NCBI GenBank assembly: GCA_028291485.1
Contig: JAQGHZ010000588.1
Span: 1-10,536, forward strand
Source: Rubritepida sp.
Lineage (GTDB): Bacteria; Pseudomonadota; Alphaproteobacteria; Acetobacterales; Acetobacteraceae
Direction: 5' to 3'
DNA: 10,536 bases
Shown: piece by piece, positions 5,689 to 10,536 of the stretch
Numbering within the stretch: position 1 is the stretch's first letter
Layout of the letters: each line of letters starts with the position of its first letter
Notes under the pieces: generated by a model
Told to the model about the DNA's origin: nothing
The model's database searches: none
What the model saw: only the letters and a program-made list of their open reading frames with translations
Made by a program: the position numbers and the translations under genes

Positions 5689-6701
5689 TGGCGGTGCATC
5701 GCAGCGTCAGCGTGGTGGTCCCGAGCTACAATCGCGCGCAGCTCCTGCTGCTGACGCTGGACGCCATCCTGGCCCAGACCTCGCCGGCCGAGGAGGTCAT
5801 CGTCGTGGATGACGGCTCCACCGACGGAACGCCCGACATGGTGCGGCAGCGCTTCGACGGGCGCGTGCGGCTGCAGGTCATCCCCAATTCGGGCGACCTC
5901 GCGGCGCGCAACCTGGGGACCTCGCTGGCCGCCGGCGACCTCGTGGCCTTCTGCGACAGCGACGACCTCTGGGAGCCTGGCTTCCTGGCCGCCATGCGCG
6001 ATCTCTGGCGCGCCGAGCCGGCGATGCGGGCCGGTTATGCGAACTTCCGTATTGTCCGAGGCGGGCGATGGGAGGCACGCGACAAGTTCGCCGACGCGCC
6101 GGCCGGCTTCTGGGAGGGGATGCGCGAGCTGGACGGACACCTCGCGGCCTTCGATCAGCCGATCCTGGACCGGCTGATCCGCTTCCAGCCCTTCTTTCCC
6201 TCCTGCCTGGTGGCCGACCGCCGCTTCCTGCTGGAAATCGGCGGGTGGGACGAAAGCGTGGCGCGCATGGTGGGGACGGATTTCGCCACCACGCTGCGGC
6301 TGGCCGAGCACGCGCCGCTCGGTGTGGTACGCCGGCCGCTGGTGGGCATCCGCAAGCACGACGGGAATTTTTCCGCCGACGTCCAGCGGATGAACCTCGG
6401 CGACGCCGCCATTCTCGAGCGGATCCTGCCGCAGCGACCCGCACTCGCGCCCTTCGCGGCCGAGATCCGGGCGAGCATCGCACGCCGGCGGCGCGACGCC
6501 CTGGACACCGCCTTCGCGCGCCGCGACTTCCGCGCCGTCCGAGAAATCGACACGATGCTGCCCGGCGGGGCGCGGGGCGCGCAGCGCGCGAAGGCGCTGG
6601 TCGCACGGCTGCCCGGGCCGCTCTCCGGCCTCGCGTCGCGGGCGATGCTGGGCCTGGGCTCGCTCCGCGCCGCGACGCGCGGGCGCTCATCGACAGGTTG
6701 A
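5688..6701 (+). CDS. Family 2 glycosyltransferase (GT-A fold)
   Basis: This 337-residue enzyme is a second GT2 glycosyltransferase, distinct in sequence from the one at 4103. The GT-A domain begins VSVVVPSYNRAQLLLLTLDA (7-26), with VIVVDDGSTDGTP (37-49), FCDSDDLW (88-95) as the DxD-type motif, and GGWDES followed by GTDFATTLRLAE (185-207) where the catalytic region is expected. In that last region Thr-Asp stands where many relatives have Glu-Asp. The C-terminal 90 or so residues are Arg/Ala-rich and helical. The ATG overlaps the methyltransferase stop as TGATG, a layout for translational coupling that survives although the upstream gene is broken. A weak Shine-Dalgarno (GGAAAG/AGG) precedes it. 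An upstream extension of the open frame to 5418 is only a shadow of the methyltransferase. Its last 15 bp overlap the convergent exported-protein gene. Sugar specificity is unknown. Confidence 0.9.
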   Translation: MAVHRSVSVVVPSYNRAQLLLLTLDAILAQTSPAEEVIVVDDGSTDGTPDMVRQRFDGRVRLQVIPNSGDLAARNLGTSLAAGDLVAFCDSDDLWEPGFLAAMRDLWRAEPAMRAGYANFRIVRGGRWEARDKFADAPAGFWEGMRELDGHLAAFDQPILDRLIRFQPFFPSCLVADRRFLLEIGGWDESVARMVGTDFATTLRLAEHAPLGVVRRPLVGIRKHDGNFSADVQRMNLGDAAILERILPQRPALAPFAAEIRASIARRRRDALDTAFARRDFRAVREIDTMLPGGARGAQRAKALVARLPGPLSGLASRAMLGLGSLRAATRGRSSTG

Positions 6702-8747
6702 GCGGACCTCCGTGCGCGGCACGATGTTGAACTGCGGGTCGCGCCGATAGTCCGCCTGGCTGGTGAAGGGCGCGCCTGCATTGCGCAGCCAATGCCAGGC
6801 GGCCCTGGCCTCCCGGCTGTCGGTCGCGTCGATCAGCATTGCGAGCGACGCCAGCGCGAGCTGGGCATAGTCGCCCCCGGTCTTCGACCAGCCCGCGCCG
6901 TTGGACAGGCCGCGCGCGCGCATCGCCTGGCCGATGTCGCGCCAGCTGCGCAGCGGCGCGCTGACCTGGGCGTCGGCGTTTATCGCCAGCAGGTAGGCGG
7001 CGCCGTCATTCGGCACGAAGCCGCTCCGTTCCGCGAGAAAGCGGCCCGCCAGGAAGTTGCTCATCCAGCTCAGCACCAAGGCGGCGTCCTGGCTGCCGCG
7101 CAGCTTGGCGGCGGCGGTGGTGAAGGCGAAGTAGTCCTGCTGCCAGGGCGGCAGCAGCCCGGGCGCGCCGTACGCGCCGGGAATCCAGCCCTGGGCCTCG
7201 CCCTGGGCCTCGCCCCAGCGCGGGATCTGCGCGCGCAGCCAGGCCCAGTTGGCCGCCGCCGTGGCGCGGAGCCAGGGCGCCGTGGGATCGTCGTCCGGGG
7301 CCAGCCAGGCGGCGTTGTCGAGCTGGCGGAGCGACCAGGCGGCGCCGCGCACCTGGTTGTCGCGTACGACGTTCACCCCCTCGGCCGTGCCGGGGCGGTC
7401 GGGCGTGCCGCGCGCGCCGGTCCATTGGCCGAGCACGCACCAGGAGGCCTGGGCCTGCATCTCGTCGAGGAAGGCGCGGCGGCCGGTGAGCAGGTAGGGC
7501 ACGGTGGCGAGGTCCGGCTGGTGGGCGCTGTCCAGGTTCCAGCCGGTGTCGGCGGAGATGGGCTGCAGCAGTCCGCCGGGCGGCGGACCGCCCCGGCCGT
7601 CGGTCCAGAGGCGCGGCCAGCGGCGCGTGTCCATCCAGGCGCCGTCCCAGAAGTGCCAGGGGATGGCGCCGGCCGCCTCGGCCTGGCCGCAGGCGAAGGC
7701 GGCCGCGCGCACATCGCCGGTCATGAGCCAGATCGCCTGCGCCTGGGTGACGGGGCCGATATCGGCCCGCCCTCCCGTGCTGCCCATGTCCTGGGCGACG
7801 TGGCGGGAGTCGAGCGGGGCCTGCCAGTCGCGGCTCAGCACCGCGCTCGCCATGGCGGAAAGCAGCGCGGGCTGCACGCCGGTCGCCGGGTCGAAGCGCG
7901 GCACGGCGCCGAGGTCGGCGAGGTAGCCGGCATCCGGGCGCACCAGCGGCGGCGGCACGGCGGTGCCCAGCAGGCGGCCCCAGCCGGTGTACTGGTGCTG
8001 CCGGCGGATCTGGACCTGCAGCAGGTCTCGCCCATCGAGTGCAACGCGAAGCGGGTAGGCGACGGCGCCGCCGCCGGCCCGCATCGCGCCGTCGTTGCGC
8101 AGCCAGATCTCCGCCCAGAGGCTGCCGTCGGCGCGCAACGCGAGGTCCGCCACGAGGCGCAGCGAGGTCACGCCGAAGAGCGGCAGGGGCTGCGTCAGCC
8201 GTGCCTGGAGGGCGAGGGGGCCGGACTGCCAGAGGCGGGCGGAGCGGTCGGTGAGCGCCGTGCGCAGCAGGGCAGCGAGGTCCAGCCGGCGGTCGTCGAG
8301 CCAGAGCTCGGCGCTGTGGCGCGCGAGGAGCGGCGCGGGGTCGAGCCGCCCGGTGGGCTGGCCTGTCCGCGTGAGCATCACGCCCAGGCGCGCGCCCTGC
8401 GACAGCGCAGGGCAGGCCAGGGCCATCACGGCATAGCGGGCCGAGCCGTCGGGATGGCGCGTCTTCACATCGGCCTGGACGGGCAGCGGGCGGCCGTCCG
8501 CGAGCCGCGCCGCGGGCCAGGCCTCGCGAGGCAGGTCGCCCGGCCGGAAGGCCTGGCCGAAGACCGCGACCGTCCCGGCGGGCGCAGCGGTGCCCTCCAG
8601 TACCAGTCCCACAATGTCGCCCGGCTGCGACGGGCATGGCAGGGAGGACGTCTGTCCCTGAGCCGTCTGTGCCTGAGAGGTCTGCGCACAGGCCGACGTT
8701 GTGGTCAGCGCGGCGAGGGCGGCGGCCTGGCGGCGGGTCGGTCTCAT
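6687..8747 (-). CDS. Exported PcRGLX/YetA-like protein (possible polysaccharide lyase)
   Basis: This 686-residue protein has an export signal: TRRQAAALAALTTTSAC (4-20) combines a twin-arginine pair with a hydrophobic stretch and a Cys20 in a lipobox-like but imperfect position (TSAC, with no Leu at -3), so a Tat-exported lipoprotein is possible. A Gln/Thr/Ser linker (21-35) follows. Residues about 58-110 (AVFGQAFRPGDLP, RPLPVQADVKTRHPDGSARY) resemble the N-terminal RIFT-barrel of the PcRGLX/YetA group, known from fungal exo-rhamnogalacturonan lyase. The middle looks beta-rich, and the C-terminal half (e.g. PDLATVPYLLTG, YFAFTTAAAKLRG) looks like an alpha/alpha toroid. It could cleave or trim the exopolysaccharide outside the cytoplasm; catalytic residues cannot be assigned from sequence alone. 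The start overlaps the GT4 stop as ATGA, so it is the last gene of that operon. A 12-bp tandem duplication encodes GEAQGEAQ. Fold assignment is from memory of motifs. Confidence 0.72.
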   Translation of the reverse strand: MRPTRRQAAALAALTTTSACAQTSQAQTAQGQTSSLPCPSQPGDIVGLVLEGTAAPAGTVAVFGQAFRPGDLPREAWPAARLADGRPLPVQADVKTRHPDGSARYAVMALACPALSQGARLGVMLTRTGQPTGRLDPAPLLARHSAELWLDDRRLDLAALLRTALTDRSARLWQSGPLALQARLTQPLPLFGVTSLRLVADLALRADGSLWAEIWLRNDGAMRAGGGAVAYPLRVALDGRDLLQVQIRRQHQYTGWGRLLGTAVPPPLVRPDAGYLADLGAVPRFDPATGVQPALLSAMASAVLSRDWQAPLDSRHVAQDMGSTGGRADIGPVTQAQAIWLMTGDVRAAAFACGQAEAAGAIPWHFWDGAWMDTRRWPRLWTDGRGGPPPGGLLQPISADTGWNLDSAHQPDLATVPYLLTGRRAFLDEMQAQASWCVLGQWTGARGTPDRPGTAEGVNVVRDNQVRGAAWSLRQLDNAAWLAPDDDPTAPWLRATAAANWAWLRAQIPRWGEAQGEAQGWIPGAYGAPGLLPPWQQDYFAFTTAAAKLRGSQDAALVLSWMSNFLAGRFLAERSGFVPNDGAAYLLAINADAQVSAPLRSWRDIGQAMRARGLSNGAGWSKTGGDYAQLALASLAMLIDATDSREARAAWHWLRNAGAPFTSQADYRRDPQFNIVPRTEVRSTCR
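7189..7212. repeat. Perfect 12-bp tandem duplication inside the exported-protein gene
   Basis: CCCTGGGCCTCG occurs twice in immediate succession. Because 12 is a multiple of three it adds four in-frame residues (GEAQ twice in the minus-strand protein). It looks like a replication-slippage duplication and probably lies in a surface loop. Confidence 0.7.
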
Positions 8748-9928
8748 GCCAGCACCTGGCGGAACAGCGCGAGCTGACCCTGCGTCGTCTCCTCCCAGCC
8801 GAAGCGCTCGGCATGGGCGCGGACCGCGGCGCGGGACGGCGGTGCGGCGAGCAGGCGGCGCACGGCGGCGGCGATCGTTTCGGGCGTCGTCTCATCGAGC
8901 ACGAGGCCGGCCTCGGGCGAGGAGACTGCCTCGCGGTTGCCCCAGGCCGGGCTTGCGACGACGGGCGTGCCGCAGGCCATCGCCTCCAGCAGGACATTGG
9001 CCCAGCCCTCGCGGGCGGAGGCGAGCACCAGGATGTCGGCGGCGCCGTAGAAGTGCCGCAGCTCCGCATGCGGGCGCGGACCGGTGAAGCGCACGCGGTC
9101 CGCGACACCGAGGCGGTGGGCGAGCGCCTCCAGCCCCCCGCGCTGCGGCCCTTCGCCCACCACGACGAGGTGATGGCCGGGGAGCAGGGCCAGCGCGCGG
9201 ATCACGAGGTCGTGTCCCTTGCGCGGGATCAGGTGGCCGACCGAGAGGAGCGACGGCGTGGCGTTGGGGACCCAGTCCGCCGGCGGCCCGAAGGCCTCCA
9301 GGTCCACGCCGTTGCGTAGAACCGTGACCTTGTCCGGCGGTGCGCCGAGCGCCACCAGCCCCTCCCTCAGCCCGGCACTGACCGCGATCAGCGCGGCTGC
9401 CCGCCGGATCGCGTCGCGGATCAGGCGGCGCGGCACCGCATAGCGCGGCAGCTGGCTCGTGTCGGAGCCGCGTGCGGTGATCACCACCGGCAGGCCCAGC
9501 TCGCATCCGAGCCGGATCGCGGCGACGCCGTCGGGATAGAGGTAGTGCGCGTCGATCGCATCGAAGCGCAGGCCAGCCTCCAGCAGTGGCGCGAGTGCGC
9601 GCCGCGCCGCGGCCAGCAGCGCCGCCGGCGCGGTGTACATGCCGAGCCCGGGCGGCGCGGCGTAGCGGGGATGGTGCACTTCGATGCCGTTCCGCCTCTC
9701 GAAGGGAAGGACGCCGGGGTATCGGAAGGGAAACCAGGGCACGGGCGCCAGCACGGTGCTCGCGGCCTCACCGCCGGCGACGAGGTGCCGCAGCCGGTTT
9801 TCGACGAAGACGCCATGATGGGGCTGCGCCGGGTTCGGGTAGAGCGTGCTGAAGGTCAGCAGCCGGAGCGGCGCCTGCGCGCCAGCCGCACAGCGGTCGG
9901 CCCAGGGGAGGAGGATCCTTCTGCTCAT
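8744..9928 (-). CDS. Family 4 glycosyltransferase (GT-B fold), exosortase A-associated type
   Basis: This 394-residue retaining glycosyltransferase adds a sugar to a lipid-linked intermediate at the cytoplasmic face. The N-terminal Rossmann domain begins at LRLLTFSTLYPNPAQP (21-36), with GVFVENRLRHL (39-49) as acceptor-side signature. The linker and C-terminal domain have VTVLRNGVDLEAF (201-213), SVGHLIPRKGHD (229-240) with the phosphate-binding Arg/Lys, and the EX7E motif EGWANVLLEAMACGTP (Glu307 and Glu315). The opening phrase is common in GT4 enzymes of exosortase A polysaccharide loci, to my recollection. The ATG at 9928 gives about 20 extra residues before the conserved domain; no other start codon lies between. 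GAGG stands 9 nt upstream. The stop overlaps the next gene's start by 4 nt (ATGA), and the preceding small frame runs 161 nt into this gene. Class is certain; substrate is not. Confidence 0.93.
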   Translation of the reverse strand: MSRRILLPWADRCAAGAQAPLRLLTFSTLYPNPAQPHHGVFVENRLRHLVAGGEAASTVLAPVPWFPFRYPGVLPFERRNGIEVHHPRYAAPPGLGMYTAPAALLAAARRALAPLLEAGLRFDAIDAHYLYPDGVAAIRLGCELGLPVVITARGSDTSQLPRYAVPRRLIRDAIRRAAALIAVSAGLREGLVALGAPPDKVTVLRNGVDLEAFGPPADWVPNATPSLLSVGHLIPRKGHDLVIRALALLPGHHLVVVGEGPQRGGLEALAHRLGVADRVRFTGPRPHAELRHFYGAADILVLASAREGWANVLLEAMACGTPVVASPAWGNREAVSSPEAGLVLDETTPETIAAAVRRLLAAPPSRAAVRAHAERFGWEETTQGQLALFRQVLA

Positions 9929-10043
9929 CGGCGGCCACCTCGCGGAAGTCGAAGGGCCACCACAGCTGGGGATTGGGCCAGACGGCCCAGACCGCCAGCC
10001 AGGCCATGCCCAGCATCATGGCCAGCAGGTATATCGCATCCAT
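9768..10043 (-). CDS. Small Trp-rich membrane protein, frame runs into the GT4 gene
   Basis: I do not recognise a named family. The first 38 residues look like a real protein: a membrane helix (YLLAMMLGMAWLAVWAVW, 5-22), then a Trp/Pro-rich PNPQLWWPFDFRE segment (23-35). The ATG at 10043 has a good Shine-Dalgarno, GGGAG, 7 nt upstream and 12 bp after the ligase stop, so it is clearly set up for translation. After about residue 38 the frame lies over the GT4 gene and becomes Pro/Arg/Ala-rich, like an out-of-frame shadow, ending at 91 residues. With one extra base before 9928 it would stop at 39 residues at the TGA overlapping the GT4 start, matching the ATGA overlaps seen elsewhere in the window. 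A one-base deletion or sequencing error is therefore possible. Its place between ligase and glycosyltransferase suggests a membrane accessory to that machinery, by context only. Confidence 0.55.
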   Translation of the reverse strand: MDAIYLLAMMLGMAWLAVWAVWPNPQLWWPFDFREVAADEQKDPPPLGRPLCGWRAGAAPAADLQHALPEPGAAPSWRLRRKPAAAPRRRR

Positions 10044-10050
10044 GTGGCGT

Positions 10051-10055
10051 CTCCC
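10051..10055 (-). promoter_or_regulatory. Shine-Dalgarno for the small Trp-rich protein
   Basis: On the minus strand GGGAG lies directly after the ligase stop codon and exactly 7 nt before the ATG at 10043. This is the best reason for treating the small frame as a translated gene rather than an extension of nothing. Confidence 0.55.
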
Positions 10056-10535
10056 TCATGCCGTCCGCCATCCCGGCGACAGCGCCGGCTGTCGTGCGGG
10101 GCGCGGCGCTTTCGCGGCCACGGCACGGCGGGCCAGCGTCCAGGTCGCGCCGATCACGACGAGCAGGGTCCAGTAGAAGTCCCAGTAGCTCAGCGAAAGG
10201 AAGGTGCCGCCCAGCACGTAGGCGACGATCGAGACCTGCGACATGCGCGCCAGATCCACCGCCCAGGCGAGCTGCGGCTGGCCGCGCGCCAGCGCGATGA
10301 TCTGCATGGAATACCAGACGCCGGCACCGATGATACCGAGCCAGACGAAGAAGATCAGGAAGCCATGCTCGCCCAGCACCTCGAACCAGATGCTGTGGGT
10401 GGCACGCGCCGTGGTACCGGGGGTGTACCGGTCGACCACCGGCTGCTGATAGACCGCCCGGAAGCCGCCGCCGACCAGTGGCCGGCTGAGCGCGATGTCG
10501 AGCGCGGTCATCCAGATGGTGACCCGGCCCATCGC
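10056..10535 (-). CDS. O-antigen-ligase/Wzy-like membrane protein, C-terminal part (runs off right edge)
   Basis: This is the last 159 codons of a polytopic membrane protein. The text MGRVTIWMTALDIALSRPLVGGGFRAVY with ATHSIWFEVLGEHGF closely resembles the C-terminal domain of O-antigen ligase/polymerase (Wzy_C) proteins, particularly the 'putative O-glycosylation ligase, exosortase A system-associated' group. The conserved His-Ser in ATHSIWF and the EHGF segment are followed by hydrophobic helices (FLIFFVWLGIIGAGVW; VSIVAYVLGGTFLSLSYWDFYWTLLVVIGATW). Such proteins act at the periplasmic side, joining or polymerising lipid-linked glycans. The ATG at 10532 is almost certainly internal (the frame is open upstream and the family is about 400 residues), so the true start lies beyond the window. 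The C-terminus is a basic Ala/Pro tail. It is followed after 12 bp by the small Trp-rich gene and is probably an upstream member of that operon. Confidence 0.85.
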   Translation of the reverse strand, partial: AMGRVTIWMTALDIALSRPLVGGGFRAVYQQPVVDRYTPGTTARATHSIWFEVLGEHGFLIFFVWLGIIGAGVWYSMQIIALARGQPQLAWAVDLARMSQVSIVAYVLGGTFLSLSYWDFYWTLLVVIGATWTLARRAVAAKAPRPARQPALSPGWRTA

Positions 10536-10536
10536 C

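Noticed and set aside
6792..8777. Long plus-strand frame (661 codons), and a 700-codon minus-strand frame at 7006-9108, over the exported-protein gene
   Set aside because: Both have low-complexity Arg/Ala/Pro/Gly composition with no recognisable motif, while the third frame has an export signal, a family-like domain and an ATGA-coupled start.

Overview
This 10.5 kb, very GC-rich window looks like part of a cell-surface polysaccharide (exopolysaccharide) locus from an alphaproteobacterium. Acetobacteraceae such as Roseomonas-like genera fit best, judged from codon use (G/C third positions, GTG starts, many 4-nt ATGA/GTGA overlaps) and from the style of the proteins; this taxonomic call is an inference. 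Three genes resemble families associated with the exosortase A (XrtA/PEP-CTERM) system: a class II amidotransferase of the asparagine-synthetase type, an O-antigen-ligase-like membrane protein, and a GT4 glycosyltransferase. The exosortase itself is not in the window.

Layout from left to right. (1) Minus strand 1-2471: an amidotransferase (asnB-like, 558-2471) followed, with a 4-nt GTGA overlap, by a Wzx-type flippase that runs off the left edge. (2) An AT-rich divergent regulatory region (2472-2672) with a cluster of TGTA/TACA half-sites, a 9-bp direct repeat and a perfect 8-bp hairpin. (3) Plus strand 2673-2852: a 59-residue single-pass membrane protein with a strong Shine-Dalgarno and a GTG start. 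(4) Minus strand 2874-3869: a UDP-sugar 4-epimerase-like SDR enzyme. (5) A second AT-rich divergent region (3870-4102) with a good sigma70-like promoter facing right. (6) Plus strand 4103-6701: a GT2 glycosyltransferase, a 5'-truncated FkbM methyltransferase lacking its SAM-binding motif I, and a second GT2. (7) Minus strand 10535-6687: the end of the O-antigen-ligase-like gene, a very small Trp-rich membrane protein, the GT4 glycosyltransferase, and a large exported protein resembling the PcRGLX/YetA (exo-rhamnogalacturonan lyase) fold. These are closely spaced or overlapping and probably form one operon.

Working together, the epimerase would supply a UDP-sugar, the GT2 and GT4 enzymes would assemble a repeat unit, the amidotransferase may amidate a sugar acid (or make asparagine), the flippase would export the unit, the ligase-like protein would polymerise or attach it, and the lyase-like exported protein would trim or degrade the polymer. 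The most notable observations are the FkbM/GT2 deletion junction, the lyase-like protein inside a synthesis locus, and two small membrane proteins. No tRNA, rRNA, CRISPR array, insertion sequence or phage gene was seen.
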